Source: Actinomycetes bacterium
Lineage (GTDB): Bacteria > Actinomycetota > Acidimicrobiia > Acidimicrobiales > Palsa-688
Length of the DNA stretch: 51,338 bases
NCBI GenBank assembly: GCA_021809105.1
Contig: JAKBAM010000007.1
Span: 11,558 to 62,895 of the forward strand
Direction of reading: 5' to 3'
The notes under the pieces are model-generated. The model did no database searches. It worked only from the letters and a program-made list of their open reading frames with translations, and was not told the DNA's origin. The translations under genes and the position numbers were made by a program. This document shows, one piece after another, positions 1-8,227 of this stretch; within the stretch, counting starts at the first letter, position 1, and each line of letters begins with the position of its first letter.

Positions 1-34
1 CAAGGGTCCCGCGCCCAAGGGTCCGGCTCCTTCG

Positions 35-679
35 CTAGGGCCAGAGCGGCCCCTCTATGGGGAAGGCGATGGGCTGGCCCCAGCGGTCCTGGTAGGTCAC
101 ATCCTCGACCGGGGACCGCTCCGCGATCCCCCAGCGGCCGGTGGGCCATCCGAATGCTACACAGGCGGCCATCTGCCACCCGCCCTCGGCCGGCACGCCG
201 AGAATGTCGAATACTTCGGCGGATCGGGCGGCGAGCATGCGCGTAAGCGTTCCGCCGACGCCTTCACCGCGGGCGGCGAGCATGGCATTCCAGAGGGCGG
301 GAAGCAGGGAATAGAGGTCGTCGGTGCCGAAGGCGAACAAGAGCAGATATCGCTGGAAGTTGTCGGCCAGGTAGTCGGAGGAGCGCATGACCCGCAGGTG
401 GCGTTGGCTCTCAGGGTCATCCCGGGTGGCTTCGGCCTCGACGGTTCGGGCCCCGTAGAACGCCCGGCCGAAGCTCGACATGCAATCGCGGTAGATCTCG
501 GCGAGCCTGCTTTTGACGTCGGGGTCGTCTACGAGCAGGAACCGCCAGGTCTGAGTGTTTCCGGCGCTGGGTGCCCGAACCGCCGCGTCCAGGATGCGCG
601 CTTGGATCTCCGGCGGGATCGGCGCCCCGGTGATCCTCCGCATGGCTCGGGTGGTGTAGAGGGCTTCGCGGAGCTCCAT
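35..679 (-). CDS. nitroreductase family protein
   Basis: This 214-residue protein has the layout of an FMN-dependent nitroreductase. The N-terminal stretch TTRAMRRITGAPIPPEI matches the family's opening helix with its FMN-phosphate-contacting arginines, and RAPSAGNTQTWRF carries the SxxNxQ(T)W flavin motif. Family members use NAD(P)H to reduce nitro compounds, quinones or other electrophiles in the cytoplasm as FMN-bound dimers. The C-terminal part (AACVAFGWPTGRWG) resembles the usual 'xxxGxP' strand near the end of the fold. The ATG at 679 lies about 50 bases from the start of the divergent P450 gene, and a perfect palindrome sits between them, so shared control is likely. The natural substrate cannot be read from sequence; a role in the neighbouring oxidative pathway is inference. 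Confidence 0.85.
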   Translation of the reverse strand: MELREALYTTRAMRRITGAPIPPEIQARILDAAVRAPSAGNTQTWRFLLVDDPDVKSRLAEIYRDCMSSFGRAFYGARTVEAEATRDDPESQRHLRVMRSSDYLADNFQRYLLLFAFGTDDLYSLLPALWNAMLAARGEGVGGTLTRMLAARSAEVFDILGVPAEGGWQMAACVAFGWPTGRWGIAERSPVEDVTYQDRWGQPIAFPIEGPLWP

Positions 680-687
680 CTCCTACT

Positions 688-705
688 TCTAGCAGGTGTG
701 CTAGA
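688..705. promoter_or_regulatory. 18-bp palindrome, probable operator between nitroreductase and P450
   Basis: The sequence TCTAGCA-GGTG-TGCTAGA has two perfect 7-base arms around a 4-base centre. It lies in the 48-base divergent gap, where it would overlap promoters for both directions. Length and symmetry suit a TetR-family dimer. No TetR gene is encoded in the window, so the regulator is unknown. Confidence 0.6.
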
Positions 706-727
706 CAATCGTCCAGCGACCGGGGGA

Positions 728-2002
728 ATGGATGTGACCGACGACTTGCTGGGTCTGGACTTCTTTGCTGACGCATCGCTGACGGCCAATCCCTACACCT
801 ACTACGACGCGATCCGTCAAAGCCCGGTTTGGCACGAGCCGAACCACGGGGTCGTCCTGGTCTCCGGCTACGACGAGGTCGTGGGGGTCTGCCGCGACGA
901 CCGTGACACATTCTCGGCGTGCAACGTCGTGAGCGGCCCGTTCCCGGGACTTCCGGTGCAGCCCGAGGGCGATGACATCAGCGACCTGATCGAGCGCTAT
1001 CGCGGCACCCTGCCGATAAGTGACTACTTCGCCACCTTCGATCCGCCGAAGCACACCCAACACCGCGCGCTGCTGGCGCGCTTGCTGACCCCCAGGCGCC
1101 TCCAAGAGAACGAGGACTTCCTCTGGAAGCTCGCAGACCGCACGATCGACGGTTTCGTCGATTCCGGGCGCTGCGAGCTCATCGCCAGTTTCGGCACGAC
1201 CTTCACAATGCTGGCAATCGCCGATCTGCTCGGTGTGCCCGAGAGCGACCACGGGCGGTTCCAGCGAGCACCCGAGCTGGTAGGCGCGCTCGCGGGTACC
1301 AGCGGGAACCATATCGGGGTGTCAGAAGACTGGTTCGTCGACTACATCCAAGACCGGCGGCGAAGCCCGCGAGACGACGTCCTCACAAAGCTTGCCGAGG
1401 CGAGATTTCCCGACGGGACGGTTCCGGACGCGATCGACGTCGCCCGAGTGGCGGTGTTCCTATTCGCGGCGGGACAAGGCACCACAGTCGACCTCCTCAG
1501 CTCGGCACTCTTGGTTCTGGCCGACAACGGCGAGCTCCAGGAGCAGCTGCGCAACGACCGGGCTCTGATCAATCCGTTCATCGAGGAGGTGCTCCGGTTG
1601 GAAAGTCCGGTCAAGACGAACTTCCGGCTTGCTCGACGTAGTACGACCGTCGGGGAGGTCGAGGTGCCGGCCGGGGCGAACGTGATGGTCATGGTCGGAT
1701 CGGCCAATCGGGACCCGCGCCACTTCGAGGCGCCGGGAGAGTTGCGACTTGATCGCCCGAACGCGATGGACCACCTGGCCTTCGGGCGGGGGATCCATGC
1801 CTGCCCCGGCGCGGCGCTGGCCCGTGCCGAAGCGCGGGTGAGCCTGGAGCGCATCCTCGACCGGATGGCGGACATCGGTATCGACGAGGATGAGCACGGA
1901 CCGCCGGAAATGCGCTCATACCAGTGGGAACCCACGTTTCTCCTCCGCCGGCTCCAGGCACTCCACCTGACATTTTCTCCCATCGAGGCCACGCGGAAGT
2001 GA
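728..2002 (+). CDS. cytochrome P450
   Basis: This is a soluble bacterial P450 of 424 residues, the usual CYP length. It shows the I-helix oxygen-activation motif AGQGT near residue 247, the K-helix ExxR (EVLR) near 287-290, and the haem loop FGRGIHACPG with the axial cysteine at about 359. The reading frame stays open upstream to 398, but that part is antisense to the nitroreductase. The ATG at 728 (MDVTDDLLGL) fits the family N-terminus. It heads a run of five genes on one strand; its TGA overlaps the GTG of the next gene (GTGA), so the two are translationally coupled. P450s of this type hydroxylate terpenes, steroids or aromatics with electrons from a ferredoxin. No ferredoxin or reductase is present nearby, so redox partners must come from elsewhere. 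Confidence 0.95.
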   Translation: MDVTDDLLGLDFFADASLTANPYTYYDAIRQSPVWHEPNHGVVLVSGYDEVVGVCRDDRDTFSACNVVSGPFPGLPVQPEGDDISDLIERYRGTLPISDYFATFDPPKHTQHRALLARLLTPRRLQENEDFLWKLADRTIDGFVDSGRCELIASFGTTFTMLAIADLLGVPESDHGRFQRAPELVGALAGTSGNHIGVSEDWFVDYIQDRRRSPRDDVLTKLAEARFPDGTVPDAIDVARVAVFLFAAGQGTTVDLLSSALLVLADNGELQEQLRNDRALINPFIEEVLRLESPVKTNFRLARRSTTVGEVEVPAGANVMVMVGSANRDPRHFEAPGELRLDRPNAMDHLAFGRGIHACPGAALARAEARVSLERILDRMADIGIDEDEHGPPEMRSYQWEPTFLLRRLQALHLTFSPIEATRK

Positions 2003-2742
2003 GTCGGGTCGCCGTCGTCACTGGCGGAGCCGAAGGCATCGGGCTCGGCATATGTCGCCACCTCGCCGCTTCCGGGCATCGCGTAGCTGTCCTCGACGTC
2101 GACGGGGAGGCGGCGCAACGGACAGCCGAGGAGGTAAAATCGGGCGCCATCGACACCTTCGCGGTGGCCGCGGACGTGTCGAGCCGCGCCGCGGTAGACG
2201 ACGCCCTCGCTAAGGTCCGGACCAACCTGGGCCCGATCGGGATCATGGTGACCAACGCCGCCATCTCCGGCTTCGCACCCTTCGTCGAGATCACCGCCCA
2301 GCAGTGGGACCGGATGATCGCCATCGACCTCACGGGCACGTTTTACTGCCTGCAAGCGGCACTGCCCGACATGATCGCCGCGGGGTGGGGCAGGATCGTG
2401 ACCATCGCCTCGTCGTCTGGCCAGGTGGGCTCGCCGGGCCAGGGCCACTACTCCGCGGCGAAGGGGGGTGTGATCGCTATGACAAAGACGATCGCTCGCG
2501 AGTACGCGAGGCTAGGGATCACGGCGAACACTATCCCGCCGTTCTGTGTCGACACGCCGATGTTGCGCGGCGCCCAATCCGAAGGTGACGTCCCGAGTGC
2601 CGAGGCGATGGCGGCTGTGATCCCGAGCGGGCGTCTCGGCACTGTCGACGACATCGGGGCGGCATGCGCGTTCTTGTGCTCGGAGTCCGCCAGTTATATC
2701 ACTGGCCAGGTCATAGGGGTCAACGGAGGGGCAGTGGTATGA
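1999..2742 (+). CDS. short-chain dehydrogenase/reductase (first of pair)
   Basis: A classical SDR of about 247 residues. The N-terminal TGGAEGIG is the NAD(P)-binding glycine motif, NAAI stands for the NNAG strand, and GHYSAAKGG holds the catalytic Tyr (about 151) and Lys (about 155). An SSSGQVG serine lies upstream. The aspartate in VAVLDVD after the second strand favours NAD(H) over NADP(H). The GTG at 1999 is chosen because it overlaps the P450 stop and lies just before the first beta strand; an upstream in-frame ATG at 1924 would add 25 residues from inside the P450 gene. It probably oxidises the hydroxyl made by the P450, which is inference from order. Confidence 0.93.
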   Translation: MSRVAVVTGGAEGIGLGICRHLAASGHRVAVLDVDGEAAQRTAEEVKSGAIDTFAVAADVSSRAAVDDALAKVRTNLGPIGIMVTNAAISGFAPFVEITAQQWDRMIAIDLTGTFYCLQAALPDMIAAGWGRIVTIASSSGQVGSPGQGHYSAAKGGVIAMTKTIAREYARLGITANTIPPFCVDTPMLRGAQSEGDVPSAEAMAAVIPSGRLGTVDDIGAACAFLCSESASYITGQVIGVNGGAVV

Positions 2743-3512
2743 CAGGTCCGGGATCGTCTCGCTTCTCGTTGCACGGCCGCGTCGCTGTGGTAACAGGGGC
2801 TGGTACTGGCATCGGCCGCGGCACCGCGCTGGTCCTGGCCGAGCACGGCGCTGACATCGTCCTCGCCGGTCGGCGGCCCGAGCCGCTCGAGGACACGGCG
2901 AAGGAGATCGAGAAGCTCGGATGCCGGACCTTGGTCGCACCGACCGATGTCACCGACGTGGCGCAATGCGAGCGGTTGGTCCGCCTGACCGTCGGCGAGC
3001 TCGGCCGGCTGGACATCCTCGTCAACAATGCCGGAGGAGCCTCGACGAAGCCGCTCGACGATTGGACGCCCGAAGATTGGCACCGCACTCTCGACGTCAA
3101 CGTGGGAAGCGTCTGGTTCCTGTCGCGGTTCGCATCGCAGCCGATGCTCGAACAAGGCAAGGGCGCCATCGTGAACATCTCCTCGGGATCTGCCTTCTTC
3201 GCCTTCCCGGCGGGCGCGCCCTACGGAGCATCCAAGGCAGCAGTCAACAACCTGACCATGTCGATGGCCGCGGCCTGGACGCCCAAAGGCGTACGTGTCA
3301 ACGCCGTTGCCTCTGGCGCGGTGCGCACTGACATGCTGATCGAGGACAGCAAGAAGCACGGGCTCGACGAGGCGGCCCTCGCCGCGGGCAACGCTATGGG
3401 CCGCATCGGCGATCCCGAAGAGATCGGCTACGCCGTTCTCTTCCTCGCATCCGACGCTTCCAGCTACTGCTCCGGACAGACCCTGTGGGTCAACGGCGGC
3501 CCCAAGGGATGA
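2739..3512 (+). CDS. short-chain dehydrogenase/reductase (second of pair)
   Basis: A second classical SDR, 257 residues. It has TGAGTGIG, the intact NNAGG strand motif, and YGASK with catalytic Tyr near 162 and Lys near 166. The C-terminal GQTLWVNGG is the typical SDR end. The second-strand sequence AGRRPE has Arg residues rather than Asp, so NADP(H) is more likely than in the preceding SDR. That would let the two enzymes work in opposite redox directions. The ATG at 2739 overlaps the previous stop (ATGA), which overrides an in-frame ATG at 2664 inside the upstream gene. Substrate unknown. Confidence 0.93.
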   Translation: MTGPGSSRFSLHGRVAVVTGAGTGIGRGTALVLAEHGADIVLAGRRPEPLEDTAKEIEKLGCRTLVAPTDVTDVAQCERLVRLTVGELGRLDILVNNAGGASTKPLDDWTPEDWHRTLDVNVGSVWFLSRFASQPMLEQGKGAIVNISSGSAFFAFPAGAPYGASKAAVNNLTMSMAAAWTPKGVRVNAVASGAVRTDMLIEDSKKHGLDEAALAAGNAMGRIGDPEEIGYAVLFLASDASSYCSGQTLWVNGGPKG

Positions 3513-3545
3513 CCGGGGCGCGGCAGCCAGAGAGGAATTACGGTA

Positions 3546-4109
3546 ATGAGCCCTGAACAGCAGCTGGAGCAGCTGGCCCGCAAGATCGACTACCTCATGG
3601 ACAGGCAGGCGATCCTCGACTGCGTCGCCTCGCACGCGCGTGGCCATGATCGCCACGACGCGACCATGATCACCTCCGCCTACCACGACGATGGGTTCGA
3701 CGAGCATGGCAACGCCATCAACCCGGGGCCGAAGTACGCCGAGTGGGTCAACCCTGTGCACGCAGCAGGATCTCAGAACCACCTACACAACCTCACCACC
3801 CATACCGTCGAGATCGACGGCGACGTAGCCCACGCCGAAAGCTATGTGCTGGTCTCTCTACTCAACCACGATGGCCAGACCGCCCGCCTCATCAACGGGC
3901 GTTATATCGACCGGCTGGAAAAGCGCGACGGCGTCTGGCGGATCGCCGTGCGCCGTTCCACCGTCGAACTCATGATCCAAGCCGACGCGACCGGGCTGGC
4001 AAACCCGCTGTTCACCGCCCAGGGTTACTCCAGAGGCACCCGAGACAAGCGAGATCTATCCTACGTCCGACCGTTGCAGATCGACACACCGGCACCGGAG
4101 CTCTGGTGA
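3546..4109 (+). CDS. SnoaL/NTF2-like family protein
   Basis: A 187-residue protein with a single NTF2-like (SnoaL_4) cone fold. The opening helix (DYLMDRQAILDCVASHARG) is followed by HDRHDATMITSAYHDD, then HNLTTHTVEIDGDVAHAESY and the terminal strand pair RYIDRLEKRDGVWRI, all in the order expected for the family. A ribosome-binding site (GAGAGGAA) lies about 8 bases before the ATG. Members include isomerases, dehydratases and small subunits of aromatic dioxygenases, and similar proteins often accompany P450s and SDRs in terpenoid or steroid degradation. The exact reaction cannot be named. Its stop overlaps the GTG of the following hydrolase. Confidence 0.85.
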   Translation: MSPEQQLEQLARKIDYLMDRQAILDCVASHARGHDRHDATMITSAYHDDGFDEHGNAINPGPKYAEWVNPVHAAGSQNHLHNLTTHTVEIDGDVAHAESYVLVSLLNHDGQTARLINGRYIDRLEKRDGVWRIAVRRSTVELMIQADATGLANPLFTAQGYSRGTRDKRDLSYVRPLQIDTPAPELW

Positions 4110-5839
4110 CTTTTACGGACCAGACGAAAGTTGGGAAGATCCTTCGGGACCCGGGGACCAGGGAGGTTCTCTTTGCGGCGGTGCCGGAGATGGATGGCGC
4201 ACAACATCTGGATCTCGTCCGGGGCCTCAGTCTCGAGCGACTGTCCGGATATATAGGTCGCGACCGGGAGTGGCTCGACGCCGTCGTGGTAGCCCTGGAC
4301 AATGTGGCAGTTGCTGGCGAGCGAGGACCCGCGGTAGAGCAGCACCAGCTCGTCGAAGTCGATGACGGCCCGGGTGCATCGGCGCCCTGCACGGTTCAGC
4401 CGTCGGTGGCACTCTGGGGGGTGGAGGAGCTCAGCTTTGCCGGTCCGAAGAGCGGGAACCCCTTCGTCGACGTGCAGCTCCGTGCGGCCTTCGAATGTGG
4501 TGGCGTGTCGATCACGGCACATGGGTTCTACGACGGGGATGGGACTTATCGGATTCGGTTCATGCCCGAGGTTGAAGGTGCGTGGACCTTTCGGACGTGG
4601 AGCAACGTCCGTTCACTGACCGGTATCGAGGGTTCGTTCCATTGCGGGCTGCCGGAGCCCGCCGGTCACGGGCCCGTCCGGGTGGCGAGCACTTTTCACT
4701 TCGCCCATGCCGACGGGACGCCGCACCGCCCCTTCGGCACCACCTGCTACGCGTGGACCCACCAGGACGAGGATCTCGAGCAGCGAACGCTCCTGGCACT
4801 CGAGGCGTCACCTTTCAACAAGGTGCGTATGTGCGTGTTCCCCAAGTCCTACCTCTACAACGAGAATGAGCCACGATGGCATGCCTTCGAGCGGCGAGAT
4901 GACGGCGAATTCGATCTGGACCGGTTCGACCCCCGCTTCTTCCAGCACCTGGAACGCCGGGTCTCTGATCTCGCTCGCCTCGGGATCGAAGCGGACTTGA
5001 TCCTCTTCCACCCCTATGACCGCTGGGGTTACAGCGAGCTTCCCTCGCGAACCGACGATCAGTACGTCCGCTACGTTGTCGCCCGCCTCGCCGCTCACGC
5101 CAACGTGTGGTGGTCACTGGCCAACGAATACGACCTCGTGTGGGACAAGGAGGAGGATGACTGGGAACGGCTGGGCAAGCTGATCCGTGACCACGATCCC
5201 CACGCGCACCTGATCGGGGTGCACCAGTGCCGAGACTTCTACGACCACTCCGAGCCGTGGGTCACCCACTGCAGCCTGCAGCGCGTCGACAACTACCGCA
5301 CCGCCGAAAACATCTCGGAGTGGCGGGAGCAGTGGCAGAAGCCGGTGGTGATCGATGAGTGTGCCTACGAGGGAGACATAGACATGCCCTGGGGGAACAT
5401 CACCGGGGAAGAGATGGTGCGCCGCTGCTGGGAAGGCGCCGTCCGGGGTGGCTACGTTGGCCATGGCGAGACCTACCACAACCCCGACGAGGTCCTGTGG
5501 TGGTCGAAGGGGGGCGACCTTCGTGGAAGCAGCGTCGCCCGGATCGCCTTTCTGCGCTCGTTACTGGAGCAAGGACCGGACACGTTGGAGCCGTTGGCAC
5601 AGATGACCGCATGGGGATATCCGACCGCCGGAGTGGCTGGCGAGTACTACCTGCAGTACCTCGGCTTCTACCAACCCTGCTGGCGAACCCTGCAGCTGCC
5701 GCCGCAACAGGCATACCTGGTCGAGGTCATCGATACTTGGAACATGACCATCGCCGACGCCGGCGTCCACAAGGGCACCTGCCGTGTGGAACTCCCTGGC
5801 CGCCCCTACATGGCAGTGCGCGCAACCCTCGTGAGCTAA
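4106..5839 (+). CDS. DUF5060/DUF4038/DUF5605-type glycoside hydrolase
   Basis: A 577-residue protein. Residues about 98-180 (from VALWGVEELSF through HGFYDGDGTYRIRFMP) match the DUF5060 beta-sandwich. A (beta/alpha)8 barrel of DUF4038 type follows. WWSLANEYDL supplies a likely acid/base glutamate, VVIDECAYEG a likely nucleophile glutamate, and the C-terminus looks like DUF5605. No signal peptide is seen, so it appears cytoplasmic. The first ~95 residues (VGKILRDPGTREVLFAA...LSLERLSGYI) form a separate small helical segment. It resembles the domain found at the C-terminal end of some GH3-like enzymes. The GTG at 4106 is chosen for its GTGA overlap with the preceding gene. Its 3' end overlaps the convergent ftsH gene by 4 bases. 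Coupling to P450/SDR genes suggests that the substrate is a glycoside. Confidence 0.85.
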   Translation: MTFTDQTKVGKILRDPGTREVLFAAVPEMDGAQHLDLVRGLSLERLSGYIGRDREWLDAVVVALDNVAVAGERGPAVEQHQLVEVDDGPGASAPCTVQPSVALWGVEELSFAGPKSGNPFVDVQLRAAFECGGVSITAHGFYDGDGTYRIRFMPEVEGAWTFRTWSNVRSLTGIEGSFHCGLPEPAGHGPVRVASTFHFAHADGTPHRPFGTTCYAWTHQDEDLEQRTLLALEASPFNKVRMCVFPKSYLYNENEPRWHAFERRDDGEFDLDRFDPRFFQHLERRVSDLARLGIEADLILFHPYDRWGYSELPSRTDDQYVRYVVARLAAHANVWWSLANEYDLVWDKEEDDWERLGKLIRDHDPHAHLIGVHQCRDFYDHSEPWVTHCSLQRVDNYRTAENISEWREQWQKPVVIDECAYEGDIDMPWGNITGEEMVRRCWEGAVRGGYVGHGETYHNPDEVLWWSKGGDLRGSSVARIAFLRSLLEQGPDTLEPLAQMTAWGYPTAGVAGEYYLQYLGFYQPCWRTLQLPPQQAYLVEVIDTWNMTIADAGVHKGTCRVELPGRPYMAVRATLVS

Positions 5840-7860
5840 TCCTCAGCCTGTCGATGCCAGGTCGTCGGCATCGGCATCGTCCCGTTGCCTCCGCCGGGAG
5901 TGGCCTCCGGGTCCGGGTGCCCAGCCACCGGCTCGGGCACTGCGAACGTGGGGATCACCGTGACTTCCTCGTGGACCGGGCGGCCGTAGGCGGCGTCGAC
6001 GAGTCGCCCGACCTCTGCGCCGTCGATGGTCTCCTTCTCGAGCAGCGAGTGGGCGACCGCGGTGAGTCCTCGCCGGTGCTCGGTCAGGAGGCGGGTGGCC
6101 CGGCCCTCCTGCTCGCGCAGGATCCGTTCCACCTCCTCGTCGATGACCCGCGACGTGACGTCGGAGTAGTCCCGGCCGGAGTGCATCAGGTCGTCGCCCA
6201 GGAACACCTGGCTCTCTTGGCCCCAGGCCATCGGACCGAGTCGGTCGCTCATACCGAACTCGCGCACCATCTTGCGGGCCATCTCGGTGGCCCGCTGCAG
6301 GTCGTTGGAAGCCCCGGTCGACAGGCTGCCGAGGACCAGGTTCTCGGCGCAGCGCCCGCCCATCATTACGCAGACCGCGTCCTCGATGTACTCCCGCCAG
6401 TACGTATGGCGCTCCTCGATGGGAAGCTGCTGGGTGGCGCCGAGGGCCATGCCGGTCGGGAGGATGGTTACCTTGTGCACCGGGTCGGCGTCGGGCAGCA
6501 CGTAGGCCAACACCGCATGGCCGCCCTCGTGGTACGAGGTGGCCTCCTTCTCCTTGTCCGACAGCACGGTCGACTCCCGGCGCTGGCCCATCAGGACACG
6601 GTCGCGGGCAGCCTCGAAGTCGATCATCTCGATGGCCCGTGCACCGCGGCGCACGGCGTGGAGCGCAGCTTCGTTGACCAGGTTGGCCAGGTCGGCGCCG
6701 CTCATGCCGGGCGTCCCCCGCGCCACGACACTGAGATCGACGTCGGGTCCGATCCGCTTGTCCTTGCAGTGGACCGCAAGGATGGGCAGGCGCTCCTCCA
6801 GGTCGGGGAGCGGCACGACGATCTGGCGGTCGAAGCGGCCCGGGCGCAGGAGGGCCGGGTCGAGAATGTCAGGCCGGTTGGTGGCGGCCATCATCACGAC
6901 GCCTTCGGTGGCCTCGAAGCCGTCCATCTCGGCCAGCATCTGGTTGAGCGTCTGCTCCCGCTCGTCGTGGCCGCCTCCGAGGCCGGCGCCACGCTTGCGC
7001 CCGATGCTGTCGATCTCGTCGATGAAGATGATGGCCGGGGCTTGCTTGCGAGCCGTCTGGAACAGGTCCCTCACCCTCGAGGCGCCGACACCGACGAACA
7101 TCTCCATGAAGTCGGACCCGGTGACGGAGAGGAACGGTACCCCGGCCTCCCCGGCGACGGCCCTGGCGAGGAGGGTCTTACCGGTGCCGGGCGGCCCGAC
7201 GAGCAGCACGCCTTTGGGGATCTTGGCGCCGATCTCCTTGAAGCGGTGAGCGTTCTTCAAGAAGTCGACCACCTCGCGTATCTCCAGCTTGACCCCGTCG
7301 TAGCCGGCGACGTCGGCGAAGGTGGTGCGGGGCCGTTCGGTGGTGTAGACCTTGGCTTTCGATCGACCGATGGACATGATGTTGCCCATCTGTCCCTGAG
7401 CTCGCCTGCTGATGAAGATCAGGAAGCCGACGATGAACACGGCGTAGATCAGGTAGGGCAGGAGGCTGGCCCAGATGCTGGTCGTGCCCCGCGTGATGCT
7501 GAGGCCCTTGGCCGGAATGAGCGTCCGGTATTGCTGGGAGAGATTGGCGTCCAGGCTCGGGGCCGGTCCCTGGACCGAGAATTTCTGGCCTTGGGTGTTG
7601 GTGTAGGTCAGCTGGCCGGTGTCCTGGTTGATGGTCGCCGCCGCCACCTGCTTGTGTTCCAGGGCGCTGTAGAACTCGCCGAAGTTCTGCGTGCTGGCTT
7701 TGGTGGTGTGGAGGGGGTTGAACAGGATGACGGCCAGCACGACGACGACTGCGACCACGATGGCGATCCAACGCCAGTTGGTGTTGCCTGGGGCCCCGGG
7801 CTGCTGGCCCCCGGCGCGGTCCGGCCCACCAGGCCGTAGATCTCCTGGTTGGCGACTCAT
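5836..7860 (-). CDS. ftsH: ATP-dependent zinc metalloprotease FtsH
   Basis: A 674-residue membrane AAA+ protease that degrades misfolded and regulatory membrane proteins as a hexamer. Transmembrane helices lie at about 28-48 and 127-148, flanking the extracytoplasmic domain. The AAA module has Walker A GPPGTGKT (about 221), Walker B IIFIDEID, and the second region of homology ([20 protein letters not shown]). The zinc site is HEGGH at about 443-447, where most FtsH proteins have HEAGH; this is a conservative change that keeps both histidines and the glutamate. The C-terminus ends in a Pro/Gly-rich tail. A -10 box TACCAT ends 6 bases before the ATG, suggesting a leaderless mRNA. The gene is complete and convergent with the glycoside hydrolase. 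Confidence 0.98.
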   Translation of the reverse strand: MSRQPGDLRPGGPDRAGGQQPGAPGNTNWRWIAIVVAVVVVLAVILFNPLHTTKASTQNFGEFYSALEHKQVAAATINQDTGQLTYTNTQGQKFSVQGPAPSLDANLSQQYRTLIPAKGLSITRGTTSIWASLLPYLIYAVFIVGFLIFISRRAQGQMGNIMSIGRSKAKVYTTERPRTTFADVAGYDGVKLEIREVVDFLKNAHRFKEIGAKIPKGVLLVGPPGTGKTLLARAVAGEAGVPFLSVTGSDFMEMFVGVGASRVRDLFQTARKQAPAIIFIDEIDSIGRKRGAGLGGGHDEREQTLNQMLAEMDGFEATEGVVMMAATNRPDILDPALLRPGRFDRQIVVPLPDLEERLPILAVHCKDKRIGPDVDLSVVARGTPGMSGADLANLVNEAALHAVRRGARAIEMIDFEAARDRVLMGQRRESTVLSDKEKEATSYHEGGHAVLAYVLPDADPVHKVTILPTGMALGATQQLPIEERHTYWREYIEDAVCVMMGGRCAENLVLGSLSTGASNDLQRATEMARKMVREFGMSDRLGPMAWGQESQVFLGDDLMHSGRDYSDVTSRVIDEEVERILREQEGRATRLLTEHRRGLTAVAHSLLEKETIDGAEVGRLVDAAYGRPVHEEVTVIPTFAVPEPVAGHPDPEATPGGGNGTMPMPTTWHRQAED

Positions 7861-7866
7861 GGCGAC

Positions 7867-7872
7867 ATGGTA
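7867..7872 (-). promoter_or_regulatory. -10 box of ftsH (leaderless)
   Basis: TACCAT on the minus strand, 6 bases before the ATG. Transcription would begin at or next to the start codon. Confidence 0.5.
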
Positions 7873-7948
7873 GGCGGCGGCGCTCCACTAACGCCGAGCA
7901 GCCTGTTCGCGCCCCCGCGGGGTCCGCCCCGCTCCGCTGGACGAGGGG

Positions 7949-7954
7949 TAGTTT
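7949..7954 (+). promoter_or_regulatory. -10 box of DUF3499-like gene (leaderless)
   Basis: TAGTTT lies 6 bases before the GTG start at 7961. No Shine-Dalgarno sequence is present between them. Confidence 0.45.
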
Positions 7955-7960
7955 GAACGA

Positions 7961-8200
7961 GTGGCTCGCCCCCTCACCTGTGCCCGCCCCGGTTGCGGCG
8001 CCCCGACTACTGCCTGGTTGACCTATGACTACGCCGCGCAGTGCGCTTGGCTGGACGACGATCCTGGAGCGTCCGGGGATCAGTGGGGCCTGTGCTCTGA
8101 GCACGCCGGGCGGTTGCGGGCACCGCGCGGTTGGGCCGAGGTCGACCGCCGGGTGGGCCGCCGGCCGCGCTACGAGCCACCGACGTCGCTGGTCTCGTAG
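7961..8200 (+). CDS. small DUF3499-like cysteine protein
   Basis: A 79-residue protein opening with CARPGCGAPTTAWLTYDYAAQCAWL and ending a conserved block with LCSEHAGRLRAPRGW. This pattern of CxRxGC, a TYDYA strand and CxxHAxRLxxPRGW is that of the actinobacterial DUF3499 family, probably a small zinc-binding fold with the cysteines and histidine as ligands. Function is unknown. In other actinobacteria such genes lie near sugar-phosphate mutase genes, and a phosphomannomutase gene follows here about 3.6 kb downstream. The GTG start is supported by a -10 box 6 bases upstream. Confidence 0.8.
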   Translation: MARPLTCARPGCGAPTTAWLTYDYAAQCAWLDDDPGASGDQWGLCSEHAGRLRAPRGWAEVDRRVGRRPRYEPPTSLVS

Positions 8201-8227
8201 CACGCTTGGCGCCCGGGTGGGTGCACC

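Noticed and set aside
4061-4522. 153-residue minus-strand ORF opposite the glycoside hydrolase N-terminus
   Set aside because: It looks fairly protein-like, but the plus-strand reading matches a helical module and keeps the GTGA coupling with the preceding gene.
5359-7839. 826-residue ORF on the plus strand across ftsH
   Set aside because: It is the antisense of ftsH. The low-complexity His/Val/Gly-rich translation has no motif, and the minus strand encodes a complete FtsH.
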